This document shows, piece by piece, positions 39,022 to 49,730 of a stretch of 64,000 bases of DNA (position 1 is its first letter; the number at the start of each line of letters is the position of its first letter). Source of the DNA: Phreatobacter sp. (GTDB taxonomy: Bacteria; Pseudomonadota; Alphaproteobacteria; Rhizobiales; Phreatobacteraceae); assembly GCF_016793595.1 (NCBI RefSeq), contig NZ_JAEULY010000004.1:1115886-1179885 (forward strand), read 5' to 3'. A model generated the notes under the pieces. That model had not been told where the DNA came from. It saw only the letters and a program-made list of their open reading frames with translations, and did no database searches. The position numbers and the translations under genes are program-made.

Positions 39022-39822
39022 GTGGCGCGACAGGCTCTTCTCCCCCTGGCACTGGCCCTCCTGATCGGCGGAGCGGGAAGCGCTGGAGCCGTGATGCGCG
39101 GCGAGCCCGCGCGCGACCCGAACGGAACGCGCCGCTCCACCGTCCTCATCGAGACGCCCGAGGGCATCTGCACCGGCGCCATTGTCGGACCGGATCTCGT
39201 CCTGACCGCCGCGCACTGCGTCTCGGCGCGCGGACGTTACCGCGTCCGCTATCTCGACCGCTCGTTCCGGCGGGTGAACGTCGCGGTGGCGCGCACGGCC
39301 GCCCATCCCGGCTTCGACCCCGCCCATGGCTTCGCCTCCGACGATGTCGGCCTGATCCAGATCGCCCGACCGTTCGGCTCGGATGCGCGGCCTGCCACCC
39401 TGCCCTCCGCCGGCTGGGGCGTCTCGTGGTTCAGCGGCGGCGCGACCGGCGAGGAGCTGATCATTGCCGGCTTCGGATCGACGGAACGCTCCCGCGCCCG
39501 CGACGGCGTGCTGCGCGAGACGCTGATGCGAACGTCGGAGCCGAGCGTGCCCGGCCGCGGCTTCGCCGGCCTGACCGGCGGCGAGGGCCAGAACCGCACC
39601 GGCATGTGCGTCGGCGATTCCGGCGGGCCGGTCTATCGCCGCGAGGGCCGCAGCTTCACCGTCATCGGCATCCTCAAGGGCGGCACCACCGATCCCGGCC
39701 GCGAATGCACCTCGACGCCGATCTTCGTTCCCGTCCGCGACTATGTCGGCTGGCTGCGCCAGACGGCCGCCAGCTGGAACTCGACCATCGGCGTCACCGG
39801 CGCGGTGGAGATGCGGCAGTAA
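39022..39822 (+). CDS. Exported trypsin-like serine protease (S1 family)
   Basis: The 266-aa protein has a Sec signal peptide (ALLPLALALLIGGAGSAGA, cleavage near residue 23). The complete catalytic triad is present: His65 in LTAAHC, Asp108 in DDVGLIQ and Ser200 in CVGDSGGP. Six cysteines probably form disulfides in the periplasm or outside. A GTG start at 39022, with AAGG seven bases upstream, puts the signal peptide at the N-terminus; a longer reading from 38974 adds 16 residues. The target protein is unknown. A putative I78-type inhibitor is encoded about 10 kb upstream. Confidence 0.88.
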   Translation: MARQALLPLALALLIGGAGSAGAVMRGEPARDPNGTRRSTVLIETPEGICTGAIVGPDLVLTAAHCVSARGRYRVRYLDRSFRRVNVAVARTAAHPGFDPAHGFASDDVGLIQIARPFGSDARPATLPSAGWGVSWFSGGATGEELIIAGFGSTERSRARDGVLRETLMRTSEPSVPGRGFAGLTGGEGQNRTGMCVGDSGGPVYRREGRSFTVIGILKGGTTDPGRECTSTPIFVPVRDYVGWLRQTAASWNSTIGVTGAVEMRQ

Positions 39823-39825
39823 AGA

Positions 39826-41874
39826 TCAGGCCGCGTCCGCCAGCCCCCGCTTGACCAGCAGCGCCTCCGGATCGGGCTCCCGGCCACGGAAGGCGACATA
39901 GGCTTCCAGCGGGTCGCGCGTGTTGCCGGCCGAATAGACGTAGAGGCCGAGCCGCTCGGCAAGCTTCGGGTCGAAGACGTCGCCGGCCTGTTCGAAGGCG
40001 GCGAAGCCGTCGGCATCCAGCACCTCCGACCACATGTAGCTGTAATAGCCGGCGGAATAGCCGTCGCCCGAGAAGATGTGGGCGAAATGCGGTGTGCGGT
40101 GGCGCATGACCATGCCCTCGGGCATGCCGATGCGGGCGAGTTCCGCTTTCTCGAAGGCGACGGGATCGATGCCCTCGGCGCTTTCCAGCGAGTGGAAGGC
40201 CATATCGACCAGCGCCGACGACGTGTACTCGACGGTCGCATAGCCCTGATTGAAGGTGCGCGCGGCGATCAGCCGGTCGATCAGCTCCTTCGGCATGGGC
40301 GCGCCGGTCTCGGCGTGAACGGCATAGGCGCCGAGGATTTCCGGGCGTTCCAGCCAGTGCTCGTAGAGCTGCGAGGGGAACTCGACGAAATCGCGCGCGA
40401 CCGAGGTGCCCGAGAGCAGCGGATAGGTCACGTCGGACAGGAGGCCGTGCAGGCCGTGGCCGAATTCGTGGAACAGGGTGCGGGCATCGTCGAAGGAGAG
40501 CAGCGCCGGCTTGCCCTCGGCGGGCTTGGCGAAATTCATGACGTTGACGATGATCGGCAGCACGTTGCCGGACAGCTTTTCCTGGCTGCGGAAGGCGCTC
40601 ATCCAGGCGCCAGAGCGCTTGGTGGTGCGGGCGAAATAGTCGCCGAGGAACAGGCCGAGGCTCTCGCCGCCACGGACCATCTCGAAGGCGCGGACATCGG
40701 GGTGATAGACCGGCACGTCCGCTCGCGGGCGGAACTCGACGCCGAACAGGCGGCGGGCCACCTCGAACGAGGCCTCGATGATCCGGTCGAGCTGGAAATA
40801 GGGCTTCAGCGCGGCTTCATCGAGAGAATGGCGCTGCTGGCGCAGCTTCTCGGCATAGAAGCGGTAATCCCACGGTTCGATCGCATCGTTCATGCCCTCG
40901 GCGCGGGCGATCTCGGCGAGATCGGCGCGCTCCCTGGCGGCGCGGATGACCGCCTTGCCCCAGACGCGATCAAGCAGCGAGCGGACCGATTCCGGCGTCT
41001 TGGCCATGGTCTCGTCGAGCTTGAAGGCGGCGAAGGTCGGATATCCCAGCAGGTTCGCCCGCTCGATGCGCAATTTCACGGTCTCGGCGACGATCGCGGT
41101 ATTGTCGGTCTCGCCACCCATCTCGCCGCGCTTCACCCATGCCCTGAACACGGTCTCGCGCAGGTCGCGGCGCGGAGAAAGCGTCAGGAACGGCTCGACC
41201 ATGGAGCGGCCGAGCGTCATCACGTAGCCGTCCTTGCCGCGATCCTTGGCGGCCTGCGCCAGCGCCGATTTCAGGAAGTCCGGCAGGCCGGCGAGATCGG
41301 CCTCGGACAGAGCGAGCGTCCACGTGGACTCGTCCTTCAGCACGTTCTGCGAGAAGGATGTGCCGAGCACGGCGAGGCGCTCGGTGACCGCGCGCATCCG
41401 CTCCTTCGCGGTCTCGTCGAGCGCCGCGCCACCGCGCACGAAGTTCTTGTAGGTCTTCTCCAGCACGCGGACCTGTTCGGGCGTCAGATGCAGGTGGTCG
41501 CGCCGTTCGTGCAATGCCCGGATGCGCGCGAAGAGGCGGGGATCGAGCGCGATGGCGTTGGAATGCTGCGCGAGGACCGGCGCGATGTCGCGCTGGATCG
41601 CCTGAATGGCATCGGTCGCGTCCGAGCCCGCGAGGTTGAAGAACACGCCGCAGACGCGGTCGAGCGCGTGGCCGCCGGTCTCAAGAGCATCGATCGTGTT
41701 GGCGAAGGTCGGCGCATCCGGGTTGGTGGCGATGACCTCGACCTCGGCGCGATGCTCGGCCAGCGCCCGGTCGAAGGCGGGGCGATAGTCGTCGATGGCG
41801 ATCTCCGGGAAGGGCGCGATCCCGAACGGCGTGGCCCAGGGGCGGAAGAAGGGGTTTTCGGTGCTGTCGGTCAT
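39826..41874 (-). CDS. M3-family zinc oligopeptidase (Dcp/oligopeptidase A type)
   Basis: The 682-aa cytoplasmic metallopeptidase degrades short peptides, including cleaved signal peptides in related systems. The zinc motif HEFGH is at 469-473, followed by the third-ligand region (EFPSQLYEHW). The N-terminal helical domain and the C-terminal segment with GYATVEYTSSALVDMAFHSL are intact. ATG 41874 (MTDSTENPFF) is preferred over the in-frame upstream start. It converges on the serine protease with 3 bp between stops. PrlC and Dcp branches cannot be separated with certainty by eye. Confidence 0.93.
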   Translation of the reverse strand: MTDSTENPFFRPWATPFGIAPFPEIAIDDYRPAFDRALAEHRAEVEVIATNPDAPTFANTIDALETGGHALDRVCGVFFNLAGSDATDAIQAIQRDIAPVLAQHSNAIALDPRLFARIRALHERRDHLHLTPEQVRVLEKTYKNFVRGGAALDETAKERMRAVTERLAVLGTSFSQNVLKDESTWTLALSEADLAGLPDFLKSALAQAAKDRGKDGYVMTLGRSMVEPFLTLSPRRDLRETVFRAWVKRGEMGGETDNTAIVAETVKLRIERANLLGYPTFAAFKLDETMAKTPESVRSLLDRVWGKAVIRAARERADLAEIARAEGMNDAIEPWDYRFYAEKLRQQRHSLDEAALKPYFQLDRIIEASFEVARRLFGVEFRPRADVPVYHPDVRAFEMVRGGESLGLFLGDYFARTTKRSGAWMSAFRSQEKLSGNVLPIIVNVMNFAKPAEGKPALLSFDDARTLFHEFGHGLHGLLSDVTYPLLSGTSVARDFVEFPSQLYEHWLERPEILGAYAVHAETGAPMPKELIDRLIAARTFNQGYATVEYTSSALVDMAFHSLESAEGIDPVAFEKAELARIGMPEGMVMRHRTPHFAHIFSGDGYSAGYYSYMWSEVLDADGFAAFEQAGDVFDPKLAERLGLYVYSAGNTRDPLEAYVAFRGREPDPEALLVKRGLADAA

Positions 41875-41956
41875 GGGGCCAATGTGGAGGCCCAAGGCGA
41901 CGGGCTCAAGACCGGTCGGCTGATATGCTGATCCGAATGTGAAACGCGTCGTTCAT

Positions 41957-41987
41957 CGTCATGCCCGGCACAAGGCGGGGCATGACG
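41957..41987. repeat. Short palindromic intergenic element, copy C
   Basis: CGTCATGCCCGGC, a few bases, then GCGGGGCATGACG. It resembles the outer arms of the longer elements at 35510 and 51459 without their centre. Confidence 0.65.
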
Positions 41988-42005
41988 GATTAGCGCGGCG
42001 TCATG

Positions 42006-43487
42006 TCACAAAATCTTCGCGCCGAAATTGGTCTTCGGGTCCATGTCGGCGGTGAGGCGACCGGTCGGCTCGGCGGCCCAGCCGCCAGTGCGCTTCAGCC
42101 AGCGGCCCGATCCGGCCTTGGCGACGAGGTTGCCGTTCGCCACGACCTCAGCGCCACGCCTGACCACCGTGACCGGCCAGCCGGTGACCGTTGTCCCGGC
42201 GAAGGGCGTGAAGCCCGTCAAGTCGTGCATACCTTCGTCGGTGATCGTCACCTTCCTGTTCGGGTCCCAGATGGCGATGTCGGCGTCGAATCCCGGCGCG
42301 ATCTGGCCCTTTTTCGGCAGGTTGTAGATCTGCGCCGGCTGGGTCGCGGTCAGGTTGACGAAGGCTTCGAGGCCGCGGCCGTCGAATTCGGGACGGCCCT
42401 TCGAGACCATGGCGTCGAACATCAGCGGCAGGCGCACTTCGAGGCCCGGCAGGCCGTTGGCGATCTGCTTGAAATTGGCGTTCGGGCCGGCCGAGAGCTT
42501 GCCGGTCTCGTCGAAGCGGTAGGGCGCGTGGTCGGAAGTGACCGTCTGGAGGTCGCCCAGCGCCAGCGCGCGCCACAGCGCTTCCTGGTCGGCGGCCTCG
42601 CGCGGCGGCGGCGAGCACATCCATTTCGCGCCTTCCATGCCGGGCTTGTCGAGGTCGTGCTTGGTCATGAACAGATATTGCGGGCAGGTCTCGGCGAAGA
42701 CCTTCAACCCCTGCGCCCGCGCGTCGCGGATGACCTGCGCTCCCTCGGCGGTGGAGACGTGGAAGATCATGATCGGCTGGTCGATCAGCGCCGAGAGGGC
42801 GATGAGGCGGGTGAAGGCCTCGGCCTCGGAGCCCCGGGGATGGCTGATCGCGTGGTATTTCGGCGCGACGTAACCCTTCTTCACGAGGCGCTTGCCCATC
42901 CACGAGATCATGCCGTGGTTCTCGGCATGGACGCAGACCAGCGCGCGGTTCTCGCGGGCGGTGAGCAGCACGTCGAGCAGCGGCTCGTCGTCCACTTTGA
43001 TGAGGTCGTAGGTCATGAAGACCTTGATCGAGGCATGGCCCTCCTTGATGAGGGCCGGCAAATCCGTCTCGATGGTCTTCTGATCGGGATTGGCAACGAT
43101 CATGTGGAAGGCGTAGTCGATCAGCGCGCCACGGTCGGCGAGCCGGGCGTGGTCGTCGACGACCTTCCTGAGGTCGAGCCCGCGATGCTGGGCGGCGAAG
43201 GAGACGACCGTCGTGTTGCCGCCGAAGGCCGCCGAGGTGGTCGCGCTCTCGAACGTGTCGGCGTTGAGAAGGCCGCCGGCCGAGACCTGCTCGATATGGG
43301 TGTGGGTGTCGATGCCGCCGGGCAGGACCAGCTTGCCCGTGGCGTCGATCTCGCGGGCACCCGCGGGGAGGCCCTGCCCGATGGCGACGATGGTTTCGCC
43401 CTTCACGGCGACATCGGCGGAAAAGCTGCCGCCCGCCGTGCCGACGGTGCCGCCGCGGATGACGAGATCATAGGGCGAGGCTGACAT
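42006..43487 (-). CDS. Dihydropyrimidinase/D-hydantoinase-like cyclic amidohydrolase
   Basis: The 493-aa metal-dependent hydrolase opens cyclic amides such as hydantoin, dihydropyrimidine or allantoin. The binuclear-site residues are visible: His62 and His64 in GGIDTHTHIE, the carbamylated Lys155 in HASIKVFMTY, then HAENH (about 190), HVST (about 245) and the catalytic Asp in TSDHAPY. The start at ATG 43487 begins the beta-sandwich (MSASPYDLVIRGG). It is divergent, across 71 bp, from a hydantoin racemase gene. This supports hydantoin or ureide use, though no carbamoylase is present. Confidence 0.92.
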   Translation of the reverse strand: MSASPYDLVIRGGTVGTAGGSFSADVAVKGETIVAIGQGLPAGAREIDATGKLVLPGGIDTHTHIEQVSAGGLLNADTFESATTSAAFGGNTTVVSFAAQHRGLDLRKVVDDHARLADRGALIDYAFHMIVANPDQKTIETDLPALIKEGHASIKVFMTYDLIKVDDEPLLDVLLTARENRALVCVHAENHGMISWMGKRLVKKGYVAPKYHAISHPRGSEAEAFTRLIALSALIDQPIMIFHVSTAEGAQVIRDARAQGLKVFAETCPQYLFMTKHDLDKPGMEGAKWMCSPPPREAADQEALWRALALGDLQTVTSDHAPYRFDETGKLSAGPNANFKQIANGLPGLEVRLPLMFDAMVSKGRPEFDGRGLEAFVNLTATQPAQIYNLPKKGQIAPGFDADIAIWDPNRKVTITDEGMHDLTGFTPFAGTTVTGWPVTVVRRGAEVVANGNLVAKAGSGRWLKRTGGWAAEPTGRLTADMDPKTNFGAKIL

Positions 43488-43558
43488 GTGCGTCTCCGGC
43501 TGGACGGGGGTCTTGAAGGCGCGGACAATAGACACACACCAGCTTCGGGCGGAATTCC

Positions 43559-44218
43559 ATGTCGCGCAGACCTCGTATCCTCGTCATCAACCCGAACTCC
43601 AACGAGGCCGTCACCGAGGGCCTCCGCCAGGCCGTGAAGCCGCTGACCTATGCGGAGGGGCCGGAGATCGTCTGCGAGACGCTGGCCGAGGGGCCGTTCG
43701 GCATCGAGACGCAGGAGCACGTCGAAAGCGTGGCGATCCCGCTGCGCCGCAGGGTCGAGGCGAACAACGAGGCCGACGCCTTCGTCATCGCCTGCTATTC
43801 CGATCCCGGCCTGCATGTGGCGCGCGAGGGCACGTCGCGGCCGGTGTTCGGCATCGCCGAATCCGGCGTGCTGACGGCGCTGGCGCGCGCCGAGCGCTTC
43901 GGCGTCATCGCGATCAAGTCGCGGTCGATCCCGCGCCATATCCGCTATCTCCGCCAGATGGGGCTGATGGACCGCCTCGCCGGCGAACGCGCGCTGGAAA
44001 TGTCGGTGGCCGAGAGCGCCTCCGGCGAGGGAACACTGGGACGGATGATCGAGGTCGGCCGCCAGCTCAAGGAACTGGACGGCGCCGGCGCCATCGTCAT
44101 GGGCTGCGCCGGCATGGCGCGCCACCGGAAGCCACTGGAGGAGGCGCTCGGCATTCCGGTGATCGACCCGACGCAGGCGGCGGTGACCATGGCCATCGGC
44201 ACGATCGCGGTGGGCTGA
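43559..44218 (+). CDS. Aspartate/glutamate/hydantoin racemase family protein
   Basis: The 219-aa protein has the two active-site cysteines of the racemase family: one in FVIACYSDPGLHVAR (about residue 77) and one in IVMGCAGMARH (about 180). The N-terminus ILVINPNSNEAVT is typical of hydantoin racemases. It would interconvert D- and L-forms of 5-substituted hydantoins for the divergent hydantoinase. Allantoin racemase is a close alternative. ATG 43559 is used; no strong ribosome site is visible. Confidence 0.9.
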   Translation: MSRRPRILVINPNSNEAVTEGLRQAVKPLTYAEGPEIVCETLAEGPFGIETQEHVESVAIPLRRRVEANNEADAFVIACYSDPGLHVAREGTSRPVFGIAESGVLTALARAERFGVIAIKSRSIPRHIRYLRQMGLMDRLAGERALEMSVAESASGEGTLGRMIEVGRQLKELDGAGAIVMGCAGMARHRKPLEEALGIPVIDPTQAAVTMAIGTIAVG

Positions 44219-44433
44219 GACGGGTAGTGCCCACGGGGCTTGAACGCCTCGGCGGCCAGCCATAGTGTCGCGCCCGGCTGATACGGCCTGCCGCCCGCGC
44301 CTTCTCCGGAAGGTCCGGTGAACGTATCGACACACAAGCGCTCATCACCGATCCCGATCATGGACAGGCGACAGCGTCAGCAATGCGGGCCCTGATCGAG
44401 AAGTTCGCCTGAACCGACGAAGGATCGGCGCCC

Positions 44434-44991
44434 ATGCGCTCGTTTCACAATGCCAAGACCATGGCCAAGACCCTGCGTGAGGAACTGGCGGCCCAGTCCC
44501 TCGACATCAGCCATAGCCAGGCCCTTGAACTCACCGCCCACATGTTCGGGTTTGCCGACTGGAACACCTATGCGGCTGTCATCGCCGCCGAGGAGGCCGA
44601 GACCGAGGCGGCAAGGACATCCGGCCTCAAGTTCAAGCCGGCCATTCCGATCATCCGCTTCTTCGACGAGGCCAAGGCGCGCGAGTTCTATCTCGGCTTC
44701 CTCGGCTTCGCGGTGGACTGGGAGCACCGCTTCCACCCCGGCGCGCCGCTCTACATGCAGCTTTCGCGCGGCGACCTGCTGATCCACCTGTCCGAGCATC
44801 ACGGCGACGCCAGCCCCGGCGCGAACTGCTTCTGCCGGATGGAGGGAATCGAGGCCTTTCACGCCGAGCTCCTGGCCAAGAACTACCGCAGCAACCGACC
44901 GGGCCTCGAGAAGGCCGACTGGGGGCTGGAGGTGACGGTCAACGACCCGTTCGGCAACCGCATCCGCTTCTGCGAGCAGCGGCACAACTGA
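44434..44991 (+). CDS. Glyoxalase/bleomycin-resistance-fold protein with an N-terminal helical domain
   Basis: The 185-aa protein has two parts. Residues 1-50 (MAKTLREELAAQSLDISHS and MFGFADWNTYAA) are the small helical region seen in a subset of glyoxalase-superfamily proteins. Residues about 68-183 form a VOC fold (PIIRFFDEAKAREFYLGFLGF at the start, DPFGNRIRFCEQ at the end) similar to bleomycin-binding proteins. Enzymatic activity cannot be assumed, because the metal ligands of true glyoxalases are not obvious. It precedes yejB by 89 bp on the same strand. Confidence 0.85.
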   Translation: MRSFHNAKTMAKTLREELAAQSLDISHSQALELTAHMFGFADWNTYAAVIAAEEAETEAARTSGLKFKPAIPIIRFFDEAKAREFYLGFLGFAVDWEHRFHPGAPLYMQLSRGDLLIHLSEHHGDASPGANCFCRMEGIEAFHAELLAKNYRSNRPGLEKADWGLEVTVNDPFGNRIRFCEQRHN

Positions 44992-45080
44992 GCGGACGGC
45001 GGCGGGGACTACCCCGCCGTCATTCCGCCGGCGCGCCCGCCTATTGACGCGGGAGTCGCGGCACCCGAACGTGGGCCACC

Positions 45081-46181
45081 ATGCTCAGCTATATCATCCG
45101 GCGCATCCTGCTGATGGTGCCGACCATTCTCGGCATCATGCTGATCTCGTTCCTGGTGGTGCAGTTCGCGCCGGGCGGGCCCGTCGAGCGCGTCATCGCC
45201 CAGCTCACCGGCAACGACGTCTCGGCGACGCAGCGCGTCTCGGGCGGCGGGGCCGATTCGGCGGCGACCGCCGCGGCGGCGGGCGAGGTCGGCGCCACCG
45301 GCTATCGCGGCGCGCAGGGGCTGGATCCGCAGTTCATCGCCCAGCTCGAAAAACAGTTCGGCTTCGACAAGCCAGCGCATGAGCGCTTCCTCATGATGAT
45401 CTGGAACTATGCGCGGTTCGATTTCGGCAAGAGCTATTTCCGCGACGTTTCGGTGATCCAACTGATCAAGGAGAAGCTGCCGGTCTCGATCTCGCTGGGC
45501 CTCTGGCTGACGCTGCTGACCTATGTGATCTCGATCCCGCTCGGCATCGCCAAGGCCATGCGCGACGGCTCGCGCTTCGACGTCTGGACCTCGGGGATCA
45601 TCATCATCGGCTATGCGGTGCCGGGATTCCTGTTCGCGATCCTGCTGATCGTCGTCTTTGCCGGCGGCTCCTTCCTCGACTGGTTCCCACTGCGCGGCCT
45701 GTGGTCGGACAACTGGGCGCAGATGAACCTGTGGCAAAAGGCCGTCGATTACGCCTGGCACCTGACGCTGCCGCTGACCGCCATGGCGCTCGGCGCTTTC
45801 GCCACCATGACGCTCCTGACCAAGAACTCGTTCCTCGAGGAAGTCCGCAAGCAATATGTCATGACCGCGCGGGCCAAGGGCCTCGACGAGCGCGGCGTGC
45901 TCTACGGCCACGTCTTCCGCAATGCCATGCTGATCGTCATCGCCGGCTTTCCCGGCGCCTTCGTCCATGCCTTCTTCACGGGATCGCTGCTGATCGAGAC
46001 GATCTTCTCGCTGGACGGGCTGGGGCTGCTCGGCTTCGAGAGCGTCCTGAACCGCGACTATCCCGTGGTGTTCGCGACGCTGTTCATCTTCTCCCTCGTC
46101 GGGCTGGTCGTGAACCTCATCTCGGACCTCATGTACACCTGGGTCGATCCGCGCATCGACTTCGAGGCACGGGAGGTCTGA
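45081..46181 (+). CDS. yejB: Microcin-C-type peptide ABC transporter permease YejB
   Basis: The 366-aa inner-membrane permease has six membrane helices. It starts MLSYIIRRILLMVPTILGIM, has a periplasmic loop with an alanine/glycine-rich insert (about 52-75), and has the cytoplasmic EAA-type coupling motif near VMTARAKGLDERGVLYGHVFRNA. YejABEF imports peptides and microcin C in enterobacteria. Four bases separate it from yejE. The binding-protein gene yejA is not upstream, so the partner is encoded elsewhere. Confidence 0.94.
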   Translation: MLSYIIRRILLMVPTILGIMLISFLVVQFAPGGPVERVIAQLTGNDVSATQRVSGGGADSAATAAAAGEVGATGYRGAQGLDPQFIAQLEKQFGFDKPAHERFLMMIWNYARFDFGKSYFRDVSVIQLIKEKLPVSISLGLWLTLLTYVISIPLGIAKAMRDGSRFDVWTSGIIIIGYAVPGFLFAILLIVVFAGGSFLDWFPLRGLWSDNWAQMNLWQKAVDYAWHLTLPLTAMALGAFATMTLLTKNSFLEEVRKQYVMTARAKGLDERGVLYGHVFRNAMLIVIAGFPGAFVHAFFTGSLLIETIFSLDGLGLLGFESVLNRDYPVVFATLFIFSLVGLVVNLISDLMYTWVDPRIDFEAREV

Positions 46182-46184
46182 GCG

Positions 46185-47354
46185 ATGGATGCGACCACCG
46201 CCCGCCTTGCCGACGCGCCCGCCGCAAGGCGCCCTCGCCTCTCGCCGCTCAACCAGCGCCGCTGGGCCAATTTCAAGGCCAACCGGCGCGGTGCCTGGAG
46301 CCTTTGGATCTTCCTCGTCCTGTTCGTCGTGACGCTGTTCGCGGAGGTGCTGGTCAACGACCGGCCGCTGTTCGTCCGGCTCGACGGGCAGAATTTCTAC
46401 CCCGTGCTGTTCAACTATTCGGAGAAGCAGCTGGGCGGCGAGTTCGAGACGCCCGCCGACTACAAGGACGCCTTCCTGCTCGACCATTTCGACGAGCGGA
46501 AGGCGACCGTTCTCTGGCCGCCGATCCGCTACAATTCGTCGGCGACGGTGAAGGACCCGCTAACGCCCTTCCCTTCCGCGCCGACATGGATGCAACGCGA
46601 CAAACTGCCGGACTGCGCGGCGGCCGAGGCGATGCCCAGGGGACAGCGGCCGCAGGGGGCGAGCTATTGCGCGCTCGGCAACTGGAACTGGCTCGGCACC
46701 GACGATCAGGGCCGCGACGTGGTGGCGCGCATCGTCTACGGCTTCCGCATCTCGGTTCTTTTCGGCCTGGCGCTGACGCTGGTATCCTCGGTCATCGGCG
46801 TCGCCGCAGGCGCGGTGCAGGGCTATTTCGGCGGCTGGACCGATCTCCTGTTCCAGCGCTTCATCGAGATCTGGACGGCGATCCCCTCGCTCTATCTGCT
46901 GCTCATCATTTCGTCGGTGCTGATCCCCTCGTTCTTCGTGCTGCTCGGCATCCTGCTCTTGTTCTCGTGGGTGTCGCTGGTTCATGTCGTGCGGGCGGAA
47001 TTCCTGCGCGCCCGCAACTTCGAATATGTCAACGCGGCCCGCGCGCTCGGCGTCGCGGCGCCGACCATCATGACGCGGCACCTGCTACCGAACGCCATGG
47101 TCGCGACCATCACCTTCATGCCCTTCGTGCTGTCCGGCTCGGTGATGACGCTGACGGCGCTGGATTTCCTCGGCTTCGGCCTGCCGGTCGGCTCGCCGTC
47201 GCTCGGCGAACTGCTGCAACAGGGCAAGTCGAACCTGCAGGCGCCGTGGCTGGCTCTGACCGGCTTCTGCACGGTGGCGCTGATGCTGTCGCTGCTGATT
47301 TTCGTGGGCGAGGCCGTGCGCGACGCGTTCGATCCACGCAAGACGTTCGCGTAA
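46185..47354 (+). CDS. yejE: Microcin-C-type peptide ABC transporter permease YejE
   Basis: The 389-aa permease has an N-terminal membrane helix (AWSLWIFLVLFVVTLFAEV) after a basic cytoplasmic start, and a large periplasmic loop (about 60-165, ending GNWNWLGTDDQGRDV). The C-terminal transmembrane domain has the coupling motif FEYVNAARALGVAAPTIMTRHLLPNA. It pairs with YejB. The downstream yejF ATPase is separated from it by a 2-gene toxin-antitoxin cassette. Confidence 0.94.
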   Translation: MDATTARLADAPAARRPRLSPLNQRRWANFKANRRGAWSLWIFLVLFVVTLFAEVLVNDRPLFVRLDGQNFYPVLFNYSEKQLGGEFETPADYKDAFLLDHFDERKATVLWPPIRYNSSATVKDPLTPFPSAPTWMQRDKLPDCAAAEAMPRGQRPQGASYCALGNWNWLGTDDQGRDVVARIVYGFRISVLFGLALTLVSSVIGVAAGAVQGYFGGWTDLLFQRFIEIWTAIPSLYLLLIISSVLIPSFFVLLGILLLFSWVSLVHVVRAEFLRARNFEYVNAARALGVAAPTIMTRHLLPNAMVATITFMPFVLSGSVMTLTALDFLGFGLPVGSPSLGELLQQGKSNLQAPWLALTGFCTVALMLSLLIFVGEAVRDAFDPRKTFA

Positions 47355-47393
47355 TGCGGGGATTTGTGCACGAGGCTGTGGTACGATCGGCCC

Positions 47394-47621
47394 ATGAACG
47401 AGGTCGTGCGCAAGATCGTCTCTGTTGCCGACCTTCCCGAAAATCTGCGGGAAGGACTCGACCCCGCGCGGCCCGTGGAGATCGTGCAGGAAGCGTCCGG
47501 TCATCCCACGGCCTCGCAACGGCTGCGGCGGATGACCGAGGGGCTGCCCTTCCGGCGTCTCGAAAGCGGCGAGGAGGCCGTGGAGCGGGTGCGCCGCATT
47601 CGCGACGGCGGTCCGATCTGA
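47394..47621 (+). CDS. Putative VapB-type antitoxin
   Basis: The 75-aa acidic/basic protein (MNEVVRKIVSVADLPENL) is encoded immediately before a PIN-domain toxin; its TGA is directly followed by the toxin ATG. The small size, position and charged C-terminus (EEAVERVRRIRDGG) are those of antitoxins. The N-terminal DNA-binding fold is not recognisable by eye. It starts 39 bp after the yejE stop. Antitoxins of this type normally repress their own promoter and inhibit the toxin. Confidence 0.7.
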   Translation: MNEVVRKIVSVADLPENLREGLDPARPVEIVQEASGHPTASQRLRRMTEGLPFRRLESGEEAVERVRRIRDGGPI

Positions 47622-48077
47622 ATGGCGCCGAGGCTCTATCTCGACGCCAATTTCTTCATTCGGCTGGTGGAGAGTTCGCGCGGCCAGAACGATCGGCACG
47701 AGCGGCTCTGGGACATCATCGAATCCGGGCGCCTCGAAGCCCTGACCAGCTGGCTGAGCTGGAGCGAGGTGCTCGTCGTGCCGATCCGCAACGGCGACGG
47801 CGATCTGGTGGCCGTTTACGAACGACTCTTCACCGGCGAGACCGCACCGCTTCTGTGCAGGGACATCGACAGGCCAGTTCTCCGCGAGGCTGCGTCGCTC
47901 CGGGCGCGCTTCCCGGCGCTGAAATCTCCGGATGCGATCCACATCGCGACCGCCGGGGGGCACGGTTGCGACTGGTTCGTCAGCGCCGATACCCGGCTGC
48001 AGGGCATCAAGGGGCTCAACTGTCTCAACCCGGACCGCCCGAGCGAGATCGACCGCTTCCTTGCGGCGCTGCCGTGA
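47622..48077 (+). CDS. vapC: PIN-domain ribonuclease toxin (VapC type)
   Basis: The 151-aa protein is a PIN domain with the four acidic residues in order: Asp8 in LYLDANFFI, Glu49 in SWSEV, Asp104 in SPDAIHIATA and Asp123 in VSADTRL. VapC toxins cleave RNA, often tRNA or rRNA, with Mg2+. Its ATG follows the antitoxin stop without a gap. It lies inside the yej operon, 24 bp before yejF. Domestication is possible, but all catalytic residues are intact. Confidence 0.87.
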   Translation: MAPRLYLDANFFIRLVESSRGQNDRHERLWDIIESGRLEALTSWLSWSEVLVVPIRNGDGDLVAVYERLFTGETAPLLCRDIDRPVLREAASLRARFPALKSPDAIHIATAGGHGCDWFVSADTRLQGIKGLNCLNPDRPSEIDRFLAALP

Positions 48078-48101
48078 CGACATTGCCATGATGCCGGTGC
48101 G

Positions 48102-49726
<1,625 letters not shown>

Positions 49727-49730
<4 letters not shown>

